Assembly (NCBI GenBank): GCA_017478485.1
Contig: JAFVDI010000010.1
Span: 62,001-126,000 of the forward strand
DNA length: 64,000 nt
Source: Clostridiales bacterium
GTDB taxonomy: Bacteria > Bacillota > Clostridia > Saccharofermentanales > Saccharofermentanaceae
Reading direction: 5' to 3'
Under the pieces are notes generated by a model. The model saw nothing but the letters and a program-made list of their open reading frames with translations. It had not been told where the DNA came from and searched no databases. Both the position numbers and the translations under genes were made by a program. This document shows positions 32,612 to 39,658 of this stretch, one piece after another (within the stretch, counting starts at the first letter, position 1; the number at the start of each line of letters is the position of its first letter).

Positions 32612-33221
32612 GATCCTTTTCCTGATCGCAATTGCTGGGCATCTTATATGCGGATGCTGTGACTGTCTTCTGACTTATGTTCCGGGCGGAAAGAAGTTCG
32701 ATTTTAAGAAGATGTCAGACAACAAAGCAATGTCTGATACGTTTGCAAAGATGCCTCTTAAGAACATTAACATCTCTATGCTTGCGGGATGTTTAGCAAT
32801 GTTCATGATAGCCTGCGGGTATTACGGAATCTATCTGTGGATGACGGAGTTTTCGAAAACGTATTCTGTGATAATCCTGATATCGATCGGATTGTTCCTG
32901 TCTTTCGGAGTGGCTCACCACGTGTTCTGCGGAGTAGCAGAGTGGTTCTATGTACGAATGGGCATGACTGAAGAAGCAAGGCAGGCAGTAGTTAAATTCT
33001 TCAAAGATACTTCGATCACCATGATCGGCTGCTACATAGGCTTGATTACTTTAGGTGTCATTCTTTTTATCGCAGTTGTTACAGGAAGCACATCTCTTCC
33101 TCAGTGGGCCTGTATTGTAAACTATATCCCCTTAGCTATGATACTTTTCCCTTTGCACGTTGGCGGAGCAGGCAACTGGAGCGGCACTGCCATGTTTATA
33201 GGTCTTTTGTTATTGATCTGA
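32598..33221 (+). CDS. Six-helix membrane protein, DUF6796-like
   Basis: 207 residues, overlapping the upstream gene by 14 bp, with its own AGGAGG. 'IAIAGHLICGCCDCLLTYVPGG' corresponds to GD.LL.Y of the family; 'GVAHHVFCGVAEWFYVRMG' is the His/Cys helix; 'LHVGGAGNWSG' matches the conserved G-rich end. Last gene before the next metal-box promoter, so the operon starting at 23307 probably ends here. Confidence 0.68.
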   Translation: MSVVKILFLIAIAGHLICGCCDCLLTYVPGGKKFDFKKMSDNKAMSDTFAKMPLKNINISMLAGCLAMFMIACGYYGIYLWMTEFSKTYSVIILISIGLFLSFGVAHHVFCGVAEWFYVRMGMTEEARQAVVKFFKDTSITMIGCYIGLITLGVILFIAVVTGSTSLPQWACIVNYIPLAMILFPLHVGGAGNWSGTAMFIGLLLLI

Positions 33222-33270
33222 ACATCCCGTTTATGAAAAGAATGATCGGGAACTTAGCGTGAAAAACGAC

Positions 33271-33299
33271 TTGACACAAAACGGTTAGCAATGTATAAC
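33271..33299 (+). promoter_or_regulatory. Promoter of the second feo operon
   Basis: TTGACA (33271-33276), 17-bp spacer, TATAAC (33294-33299). A GGTTAGC half-site lies inside the spacer and, with TATAAC, makes a degenerate box at 33284-33299. Confidence 0.82.
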
Positions 33300-33305
33300 T
33301 ATCGG

Positions 33306-33321
33306 GTTAGCAGGTGCTAAC
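33306..33321. promoter_or_regulatory. Metal box of the second feo operon
   Basis: GGTTAGCAGGTGCTAACC (33305-33322) is a perfect 7-4-7 dyad placed at the expected transcription start, 24 bp before the first start codon. The best match in the window together with 46768-46785. Confidence 0.88.
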
Positions 33322-33344
33322 CGTTTTTGGAGGGGCAGTTTCAG

Positions 33345-33731
33345 GTGAAGTGGATCTATCTCGTAATTACCATTCTGATCGTGGCACTGATCCTCTGGAG
33401 GGTGATCAGGAGCATTGTTTCAGGAAAGTCATGCTGCGGTACAGGCGGGAGGGTTCCCGCGAAAGTTCATGCCAGACACGACAGGATCTCTGATTATCCC
33501 TACAGCTACATATTGAACGTGGAGGGCATGGTGTGCTCCGCGTGCGTGAGGAACGTCGAGAACACGCTCAACAGGATCGATGGACTGTGGGCGAAGGCCA
33601 ATCTTGCGAAAAAAGAAGTTACAGTTTTGTCCAAGGTTCCCCGCGATAAAAAGTTTTTTGTTGACGCATATGAAGATTCTACATATACGATAACGGGCTT
33701 TAAGGAGGTCAGGAACATTGAAGAGTCTTAA
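33345..33731 (+). CDS. Membrane-anchored Cys-rich/HMA fusion protein
   Basis: GTG 33345 follows GGAGGGG by nine bases; a TTG at 33327 would put that site inside the gene. An N-terminal helix (about residues 2-22) and 'SGKSCCGTGG' resemble the FeoB-associated Cys-rich family. They are fused to an HMA-like domain with GMVCSACVRNV (GMxCxxC). It is the first gene of the second feo operon and probably hands metal to or from FeoB. This domain pairing is unusual. Confidence 0.75.
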   Translation: MKWIYLVITILIVALILWRVIRSIVSGKSCCGTGGRVPAKVHARHDRISDYPYSYILNVEGMVCSACVRNVENTLNRIDGLWAKANLAKKEVTVLSKVPRDKKFFVDAYEDSTYTITGFKEVRNIEES

Positions 33732-33951
33732 CGAACTGAAACAGAACAGCGAAGGCATCGTCGCATCGATCGACGGTGATGCAAGGTATCTGAGCAGGAT
33801 CACATCCATAGGCATAACGCCGGGTTGTCACATCAAGGTCTTAAAGAATGACAAGAACAGACCGATGCTCGTTTTTATGCGCGACACGATGGTCGCTCTC
33901 AACACTGAAGAAAGCAGAAACATCAAAGTAGAAACGAGGGACAACCAATGA
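33718..33951 (+). CDS. feoA: FeoA-domain protein
   Basis: 77 residues, TTG start ten bases after AAGGAGG, overlapping the HMA fusion gene by 14 bp. 'LKQNSEGIVASIDGDARYLSRITSIGITPGCHIKVLKNDKNRPMLVFMRDTMVALNTEESRNIKV' follows the FeoA pattern (RL..IGI.PG..I.V.....P..V......AL....A..I). It overlaps feoB by 4 bp. Confidence 0.85.
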   Translation: MKSLNELKQNSEGIVASIDGDARYLSRITSIGITPGCHIKVLKNDKNRPMLVFMRDTMVALNTEESRNIKVETRDNQ

Positions 33952-35966
33952 CAGACGGCAAGAAGACAATAGCCCTCCTGGGCCAGCCCAACTCGGGTAA
34001 ATCAACTCTGTTCAACGGTCTGACCGGAATGAAGCAGCACGTCGGAAACTGGCCCGGCAAGACGGTCGAACAGAAGCAGGGAGGATTCACACACAACGGC
34101 GAAGAATACGTCGTAATGGACCTTCCGGGAACATATTCGCTCTCTGCAAACTCAGATGAAGAGATCGTTACAAGAGACTTTATCTCATCCGGAAAAGCAG
34201 ACGTGGTCTGCATCCTCGCAGACAGCTCACAACTTGAGCGAAGCCTTTTCATGCTCTCGGACTACGCAGGCATCAACGTGCCGTGCTTTCTCATCCTCAA
34301 TCTCGCGGATGTCGCAGCAGACCAGGGAAAGACGATCAACGCAGACAAGATCAGATCAAAGCTCGGTATCCCGGTTGTCCTGATGTCTGCAACAGACGTT
34401 AAGAAGTACGACAACTTTTTCGCAGCTCTCAATGAGGCGTTATCGAAAAAGACAACATTAGACATATCTTCTCTCGAAGCAAAGTACAGCAAGCTCGACG
34501 GTTTTGAAGAACTAAAGGCTGAGATCCCCGAAAACCTGATCCCGGGATGTTCATCGACCTGGATGGCAGTAAAGACGATCGAGGGCGACAAAGTCGTAAG
34601 AGCTAAGATCGAAAACAAGCTCACGGGCGACAGCCTCGTAAGATACAACAGCCATGCCGCAAGGTTCGACAAGGGCGCTCTCCTTACGGGTGAATGCAAG
34701 TTCTCATGGATCGACGAGCTGCTTTCGGACTCGGTCAACAAGGTCACACAGACAGTCAAAACGAGCAAGCTCGACAAGGCTCTGACTAACAAGACATGGG
34801 GCAAGACGGTAGTAGTACTGATCGTAATCGGCGGTCTTTTGCTGTCGTTTATCCCTGCGATTCCGATCATGCTCCTGGGCGGCATCTTTACTGCGCTCGC
34901 AGTTCCCGTAAGGGAAGCACTGACTGCGGCAAACGCATCACCGATAGTAACGGGCATCATATGCGACGTAATACTCCAGTCACTCGCAAACATCGTAAAG
35001 ATGTTAGGTTTCGCTTTCGGTATCAACCTTGTTTTCGGTATGTTCGAAGAGAGCGGACTCATGGCAAGGATCTCATATGTTTTCGATAACACGATGAGCA
35101 AGATGGGCCTTCAGGGCAAATCCATCATGCCTTTCCTCGTATCATTCGGATGCACGATCGGCGGTGCTTCAAGCTCACGCGTCATCGACAACTGGAACCA
35201 GAAGGTACTTACTATCGCACTCGCATGGGCAGTTCCCTGCGGCGCCGCATGGGCGATCATCCCGATGCTCGCGGCAAACTTCTTCGGCGGTTATGCAGTA
35301 CTCGTCATCATCGCGATACTCCTCGTAATGCTCCTTCACATCTGGATCACTGCGAAGATCTTCGGCAGAAAGCTCGTAAAGAAGGAAGACAGATACGGCA
35401 TCATCATGGAGCTTCCTCCGTATCACAAGCCGAAGTGGGGCGCAATGCTCAGATTCGTTCTCGGCAGAACAAAGGACATGTTCTTCAGAGTCGTTAAGGT
35501 CATCATCCCCGTATGTCTCCTTTTCTGGATCTTGAGCTATTCAGGCGGAAACATCGAGGGTTCCCTCCTTTACAAAATAGGAAAAACGATCGAGCCCGTT
35601 ACGAAAGTATTCGGAATGAACTGGCAGCTCTTCATGGCATTCCTTGCTTCATCCATCGGTAAGGAAGGCGCAGTTGGCGTTCTCACCGCACTCTATTCAC
35701 AGTCGGGAACGATCTACGGCGCAGTCAACGGAACAAATGCTGCAGTCGCAAATTCAACGCAGCTCCTGCTCTCGAACATCTCAGGCCCTCAGGCTCTGGC
35801 ATTCATGTTCGCTATCACGTTCAACGTCCCTTGTGTAGTTGCTCTTGCTGCAACCTATCAGGAAACACACTCTGCAAAGTGGACTGCTATCATCACCGGT
35901 TACTACACGCTTGGAGCTCTCATCATCTCCTTCATCGTGTACCACATCGGACTTCTCATAATGTGA
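33948..35966 (+). CDS. feoB: Ferrous iron transporter FeoB, second copy
   Basis: 672 residues, close to the usual length and without the acidic insert of the first copy. G1 'GQPNSGKST', switch 'NWPGKTVEQKQG', G3 'DLPG', G4 'NLAD'. Membrane gates are 'FGCTIGGASSSRVI' and 'PCGAAWAIIP': the second has Gly-Ala-Ala-Trp where most FeoB have Gly-Ala-Arg/Lys-Leu-Pro, and the first lacks the usual Cys-x-Val-Pro. Specificity may therefore differ from the first FeoB (for example Mn2+). The operon continues with a FeoC-like gene. Confidence 0.93.
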   Translation: MTDGKKTIALLGQPNSGKSTLFNGLTGMKQHVGNWPGKTVEQKQGGFTHNGEEYVVMDLPGTYSLSANSDEEIVTRDFISSGKADVVCILADSSQLERSLFMLSDYAGINVPCFLILNLADVAADQGKTINADKIRSKLGIPVVLMSATDVKKYDNFFAALNEALSKKTTLDISSLEAKYSKLDGFEELKAEIPENLIPGCSSTWMAVKTIEGDKVVRAKIENKLTGDSLVRYNSHAARFDKGALLTGECKFSWIDELLSDSVNKVTQTVKTSKLDKALTNKTWGKTVVVLIVIGGLLLSFIPAIPIMLLGGIFTALAVPVREALTAANASPIVTGIICDVILQSLANIVKMLGFAFGINLVFGMFEESGLMARISYVFDNTMSKMGLQGKSIMPFLVSFGCTIGGASSSRVIDNWNQKVLTIALAWAVPCGAAWAIIPMLAANFFGGYAVLVIIAILLVMLLHIWITAKIFGRKLVKKEDRYGIIMELPPYHKPKWGAMLRFVLGRTKDMFFRVVKVIIPVCLLFWILSYSGGNIEGSLLYKIGKTIEPVTKVFGMNWQLFMAFLASSIGKEGAVGVLTALYSQSGTIYGAVNGTNAAVANSTQLLLSNISGPQALAFMFAITFNVPCVVALAATYQETHSAKWTAIITGYYTLGALIISFIVYHIGLLIM

Positions 35967-35975
35967 GGTAATTTC

Positions 35976-36269
35976 ATGGATATGCAAGTGCTCCTCAGTA
36001 AGATCAAAAACGGCGAAGCAAGATCTACCGCAATGCTCGCGGAAGAGATGAACACGACGCCTGAAGATGTTACGAGGACACTTGAATATCTTGAGAGGAT
36101 AGGAGTTCTCAGGAAAACGGAACTCGGCAAGTTCGAATGCGGCGGAAGCTGCTCATCGTGCAGCGGATGCTCCGGAAGTTCCGGCAAAGAGAAGGGCCCG
36201 TGCAAAGGCTGCATTCCCGAACAGGGTTTCGAACACATGGGCGTTCTTTGGGAAGTGCAGAATGGATAG
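35976..36269 (+). CDS. FeoC-like winged-helix protein with Cys cluster
   Basis: 97 residues. A winged helix (1-55; 'MLAEEMNTTPEDVTRTLEYLERIGVLRKTE') is followed by 'CGGSCSSCSGCSGSSGKEKGPCKGC'. FeoC proteins carry such a Cys set binding an oxygen-sensitive [4Fe-4S] cluster and modulate FeoB stability. Location directly after feoB fits. The Cys region is richer than in enterobacterial FeoC. Confidence 0.8.
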   Translation: MDMQVLLSKIKNGEARSTAMLAEEMNTTPEDVTRTLEYLERIGVLRKTELGKFECGGSCSSCSGCSGSSGKEKGPCKGCIPEQGFEHMGVLWEVQNG

Positions 36270-36471
36270 TAAAAAGGCAACTAAGAATATGGCGCTCGCG
36301 GGAATCGCGGGCGCCATAACATATGCAATAGGAAGCCTGATAGCTTTTTCGGGACTTCTTATCAATATGAAGACGGGAGGAAGCAGGTCTTGGTGGATGC
36401 TTGCAGGCGCTGTGCTTTGCGGGTTATTCGCAGGACTATGCTTTGCAGGATATAAGAAGATAGAAAAATGA
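36262..36471 (+). CDS. Small two-helix membrane protein, truncated DUF6796-like
   Basis: 69 residues; start overlaps the FeoC-like gene by 8 bp. The N-terminus 'KNMALAGIAGAITYAIGSLIAF' is near-identical in pattern to 'RKMAMAGIAGTIVYAIADGFLY' at 28788, but the protein ends after two helices. It may be a shortened paralogue or a new micro-membrane protein of the same group. Overlaps the next start by 4 bp. Confidence 0.6.
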   Translation: MDSKKATKNMALAGIAGAITYAIGSLIAFSGLLINMKTGGSRSWWMLAGAVLCGLFAGLCFAGYKKIEK

Positions 36472-36965
36472 TAACGGTAATACAGCTTATATTATTTTGC
36501 CTGCTGTTCACGCTGATGGTCAGATACTCCGTCAGGGGCGGTGCGGTAAACGGACTTTTCTACTACCCTAAGACCGTTCAGGAACGTGCATTTGAGATCT
36601 GTCTTTCCACAAGGGAAGAGATGAAGAAAAAACGCAAAGTGTTCATGACGGAATTCTATGCCGTAATGGGCATTGCTCTTGTACTGATAATCGCAGTTTG
36701 GAACAAGGTAACTGATTTCAAGACAGCATATATTCAGGCACTTTTGTTCCTTGAAGTGATGAACTGGTATGACGGCATAGTCATTGACAAGATCTGGGTC
36801 GGGCACAGTAAGTTCTGGATTCTTCCCGGATGCGAAGATCTTTCTTTCGTTCAGACATGGAAGCAGATGTTTAAGAAGCGCATCATACTGACCCTGATAT
36901 GGGTCGCAGGCGCTGCGGTAGTAGCAGGAATAGTGGTGCTGATCTCAAGATTCACAACGCATTAA
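36468..36965 (+). CDS. Four-helix membrane protein, 165-residue family, member 3
   Basis: 165 residues with the landmarks of the 29447/29954 proteins: 'YYPKTVQERAFEI', four helices, 'FLEVMNWYDGIVIDKIWVGHSKFWILPGCEDL' (equivalent of the F.DI..FD.F and PG.E loop). More charged between helices 1 and 2. ATGA overlap with the upstream gene indicates coupling. Confidence 0.6.
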   Translation: MITVIQLILFCLLFTLMVRYSVRGGAVNGLFYYPKTVQERAFEICLSTREEMKKKRKVFMTEFYAVMGIALVLIIAVWNKVTDFKTAYIQALLFLEVMNWYDGIVIDKIWVGHSKFWILPGCEDLSFVQTWKQMFKKRIILTLIWVAGAAVVAGIVVLISRFTTH

Positions 36966-36983
36966 AAACAAAGGAGAACTGAT

Positions 36984-37607
36984 ATGGGTTTATACAAAAA
37001 GTTCATCAACCAGACCAGGAAGCCCGAGGGTGCGCTCGGCAAGATGATGGTAAACGGCATGAACGGCGGACATGCGAAAATGGCTGACTGGGGCATGTCG
37101 CATCTGCCCGCGCTGATACCTTCGCAGATCGCCGAACTCGGATGCGGAGGCGGAAGGAATGCGGGCGAGCTCTCGAAAAGATATCCGCTTTCAAAAGTAG
37201 TCGCAGTCGATTATTCCGAAGTCTCCGTCGCGAAATCGAAGGAGTACAACAGGGAAAGGATCGAATTGGGAAGGATGATCGTCGAACAGGGCGATGTTTC
37301 AAACCTTAAGCTGCCCGCTGATTCTTTCGATCTGGCGACCGCGTTTGAGACAATTTATTTCTGGCCCGGCCTCGAAAAGTGTTTCGCCCAGGTATATAGG
37401 ATCTTAAAGCCCGGCGGTTATTTTATGATCGTCAACGAGTCTGACGGCACCGATGACGCAAGCCTTAAGTATGAGAAGATCATTGACGGAATGAGATGCT
37501 ATACGGTTGAACAGATAAGTTCAGCCATGAAGGCAGCTGGCTTTTCTGAAGTCACTTCCGATCACTTTGAAGGCAAGCCCTGGATAACGGTTATTGCGCG
37601 TAAGTAA
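36984..37607 (+). CDS. Class I SAM-dependent methyltransferase
   Basis: 207 residues: 'IAELGCGGGRNAGELSKRYPLSKVVAVDYSEVSVAKSKEYN', 'VEQGDVSNLKLPADSFDLATAFETIYFWPGLEKCFAQVYRILKPGGYFMIVNESDG'. The N-terminus 'MGLYKKFINQTRKPEGALGKMMVNGMNGGH' is typical of a methyltransferase subgroup common beside redox and iron genes in Clostridia. AAGGAGAAC precedes the ATG. Operon position: between two 165-residue-family membrane proteins. Confidence 0.9.
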   Translation: MGLYKKFINQTRKPEGALGKMMVNGMNGGHAKMADWGMSHLPALIPSQIAELGCGGGRNAGELSKRYPLSKVVAVDYSEVSVAKSKEYNRERIELGRMIVEQGDVSNLKLPADSFDLATAFETIYFWPGLEKCFAQVYRILKPGGYFMIVNESDGTDDASLKYEKIIDGMRCYTVEQISSAMKAAGFSEVTSDHFEGKPWITVIARK

Positions 37608-37618
37608 GGAGAACAGCA

Positions 37619-38122
37619 TTGAACTGGCCGAGAACGCTACTTGACGGAATAATGCTTTGTCTGGTCTTCAATCTGACCATTGCAATCCTTTGGATGTTCG
37701 TTCCGAATGCTTTCTGCAACATGCTGCCGGCCGAGATCAGGAAGGCATCACCGAAGAGAAAGAAAAAGGAAGTTATCATCCTTGCGAGCGTTATCTATCC
37801 GATCTATCCGCTGATGTTTGCATACATGATCGCAAGCAGCCACATGGCCGGTGTCAGCGGATTCTGGAATCTGTTCTGGACAGGCTATATCGAGATGTTC
37901 TTCGTCAACTTGGGAGACCTGATAGGGCTGGATTATTTCTTCCGCAAGATAAGCATGAAAAAGATCATGATACCCGGTACCGAGCACTGCAAGGCGTGGG
38001 AGACCAAGACCTGGATGAAGACTTTGGGTTTTCCGGAACACCTGGTAATATGGCCATTTGTCTTCTGTCCTCTGACCGGACTTATCGTGGCAGGTTTCAG
38101 CAGGCTGATCTTCGGAGTCTGA
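37619..38122 (+). CDS. Four-helix membrane protein, 165-residue family, member 4
   Basis: 167 residues; TTG start seven bases after AAGGAG. Landmarks: 'LPAEIRKASP' after helix 1, 'WNLFWTGYIEMFFVNLGDLIGLDYFF', 'MIPGTEHCKAWETKTW'. Last gene of the second feo operon; it converges with the ATC-hydrolase-family gene, the two stops being 2 bp apart. Confidence 0.65.
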   Translation: MNWPRTLLDGIMLCLVFNLTIAILWMFVPNAFCNMLPAEIRKASPKRKKKEVIILASVIYPIYPLMFAYMIASSHMAGVSGFWNLFWTGYIEMFFVNLGDLIGLDYFFRKISMKKIMIPGTEHCKAWETKTWMKTLGFPEHLVIWPFVFCPLTGLIVAGFSRLIFGV

Positions 38123-38124
38123 TG

Positions 38125-38790
38125 TCAGACTAAGGTTCCCTTGAAGTTCTTTGCAGTGTCGCTTTCATCAGCGACATACCAATAGTCGCAGCTGTCGCTT
38201 CCCAATGCGCATGTATGGGTCCTGATGAGCTTTGCGTGAACGAGCTTCGGGATTATGTGATCCGTCGCGCACAGGTAAGGCAGAAGATCCATGTAGCCGT
38301 TGGCCTTTGCATAATCTGCAAGAGGGCAGCCGACGAGATCGAAATTAACGCCTTCTTCAGTGTTTTTCGGATTTATACGAACCCTCCACGTATTGCCCCA
38401 CTGTCCCTGAGACAGCTTTTCCTCAACGAGCTTTGCATACGGGACATACCGCTTGTACATCGATTTTTTAAGAATCTTCATCTGCCATTTGCGGTTGACG
38501 TTGACGAGCTTTCCCAGGAATTTGTATTTTTCATATATCTCATTTGCAAGATCTGTAACGGCATTGCCGTCTATCCTGTGATCCGATGCTTCGTAGAATG
38601 ATATCGCGAGGATCATGAGATCCATGTTATGAGCCATCAGGTTCTCTTTGCCGCCTATGTCCGGAGCTTTGGCAAAGAGGACCGGGAACAGTTCGTCTGC
38701 TTTTCTGATGATCTCAGCGGCTTCATCCGGATAATGCTTTTTAGTGTATCTGATAAAAGCTTTTTTGAAAGAATTTGCCATTGATGCCAT
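38125..38790 (-). CDS. ATC-hydrolase-family protein (paralogue 2)
   Basis: 221 residues with the full family C-terminus: 'FDLVGCPLADYAKANGYMDLLPYLCATDHIIPKLVHAKLIRTHTCALGSDSCDYWYV'. The N-terminal ~120 residues are helical. Soluble. It is divergent from the TetR gene, and its own promoter region carries a metal box (38841-38856) just upstream of a TATAAT read on the minus strand. The presence of three paralogues beside iron genes suggests a common low-iron role. Confidence 0.8.
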   Translation of the reverse strand: MASMANSFKKAFIRYTKKHYPDEAAEIIRKADELFPVLFAKAPDIGGKENLMAHNMDLMILAISFYEASDHRIDGNAVTDLANEIYEKYKFLGKLVNVNRKWQMKILKKSMYKRYVPYAKLVEEKLSQGQWGNTWRVRINPKNTEEGVNFDLVGCPLADYAKANGYMDLLPYLCATDHIIPKLVHAKLIRTHTCALGSDSCDYWYVADESDTAKNFKGTLV

Positions 38791-38840
38791 GCGATTTCCC
38801 CCATATGACCCGCAACTTTTCCGAGATTATATAACAAATG

Positions 38841-38856
38841 GTTAGGTTTTGCTAAC
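38841..38856. promoter_or_regulatory. Metal box between ATC-hydrolase gene and tetR
   Basis: GTTAGG-TTTT-GCTAAC. On the minus strand it lies just upstream of TATAAT (38826-38831), in the promoter of the ATC-hydrolase-family gene. Confidence 0.75.
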
Positions 38857-38873
38857 TTTACGCAAATAAAGCA

Positions 38874-38902
38874 TTGACAATGGTTTACGAATAAAGTAAT
38901 CT
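38874..38902 (+). promoter_or_regulatory. Promoter of the TetR-family gene
   Basis: TTGACA (38874-38879), 17-bp spacer, TAATCT (38897-38902). The palindrome at 38905-38927 begins directly downstream. Confidence 0.75.
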
Positions 38903-38904
38903 TT

Positions 38905-38927
38905 GTTAGCTATCAGCGATAACTAAC
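38905..38927. promoter_or_regulatory. TetR operator candidate
   Basis: Arms GTTAGCTATC and GATAACTAAC around AGC: nine of ten bases pair. It sits over the predicted start of the tetR transcript. A related site, TTAGGCTATCA...GATAGCTAA, occurs at 39591-39623 before the ABC exporter pair. Confidence 0.65.
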
Positions 38928-38947
38928 GTGAAGGATGCATATTCGTC

Positions 38948-39574
38948 ATGCCAAGAGATAAGACATTAAGTCATGAGAAGGTAAACAGAGCGATCCGTGA
39001 AGAATTCCTTGAGAAGGGATTTGAGGGAGCGTCTGTGAGAAGTATCGGCGAGAGAGCCGGTATGACTTCCGCGGGCCTTTACCGTCATTATCCTGATAAG
39101 GCAGCGATGTTTGATTCGATAGTTGAACCTGTTATCAATGCCATAGAGCAGTGGGCAGCAGATCACAAGAAGAATGCTTATCAGCATGTTGAGAACCGCA
39201 CGGATGACAGCGATCTTTTCGCTGAAACATTCCTGGATCTCATCAGGGATATCATCATTCCGCATAAAGTCGAGTTCAGGCTTCTTCTGACCAGTTCACG
39301 CGGCACAAAGTACGAGAACTTCGTAAATGATTTTGTATTAAGCAATCAGGCTGAGATGATGAAAATGTTCGACTATCTCAAGAGTAAGGGTTTCCCTGTT
39401 AAAGAGATAAGCGAAGAAGAGCTTCACATTCTGTTATCGGCATATCTGACGGCATGTTTTGAACCTGTTGTACACGGATTCAGTGATGAACAGATAGAGG
39501 AACATTTGAGTACAGTCCGGGAATTCTTCTTACCCGGGTGGAGAAATCTGATGGGAATGCAAAAAGAGCCGTGA
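38948..39574 (+). CDS. TetR-family transcriptional regulator
   Basis: 208 residues. HTH at 10-55: 'KVNRAIREEFLEKGFEGASVRSIGERAGMTSAGLYRHYPDKAAMFDSIV'. The helical ligand-binding domain is not assignable to a ligand class. Likely represses itself and the ABC exporter operon, judging from the two related dyads. GAAGGA precedes the ATG; a terminator overlaps the stop codon. Confidence 0.93.
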   Translation: MPRDKTLSHEKVNRAIREEFLEKGFEGASVRSIGERAGMTSAGLYRHYPDKAAMFDSIVEPVINAIEQWAADHKKNAYQHVENRTDDSDLFAETFLDLIRDIIIPHKVEFRLLLTSSRGTKYENFVNDFVLSNQAEMMKMFDYLKSKGFPVKEISEEELHILLSAYLTACFEPVVHGFSDEQIEEHLSTVREFFLPGWRNLMGMQKEP

Positions 39575-39585
39575 GGCTCTTTTTT
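39563..39585 (+). terminator. Terminator overlapping the tetR stop codon
   Basis: AAAGAGCC-GTGA-GGCTCTTT followed by TTT; the TGA stop is in the loop. Confidence 0.88.
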
Positions 39586-39590
39586 ATTGC

Positions 39591-39624
39591 TTAGGCTATC
39601 AAATATCGGTTGATGATAGCTAAC
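39591..39624. promoter_or_regulatory. Regulatory dyad before the ABC exporter pair
   Basis: TTAGGCTATCA and GATAGCTAA repeat the tetR operator half-sites. The 3' half also reads GTTGAT-GATA-GCTAAC, a degenerate metal box, so TetR and the DtxR-type regulator may both act here. Confidence 0.5.
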
Positions 39625-39658
39625 AAAAAACGAAATGAATAACAAGGAGGAACATAAA

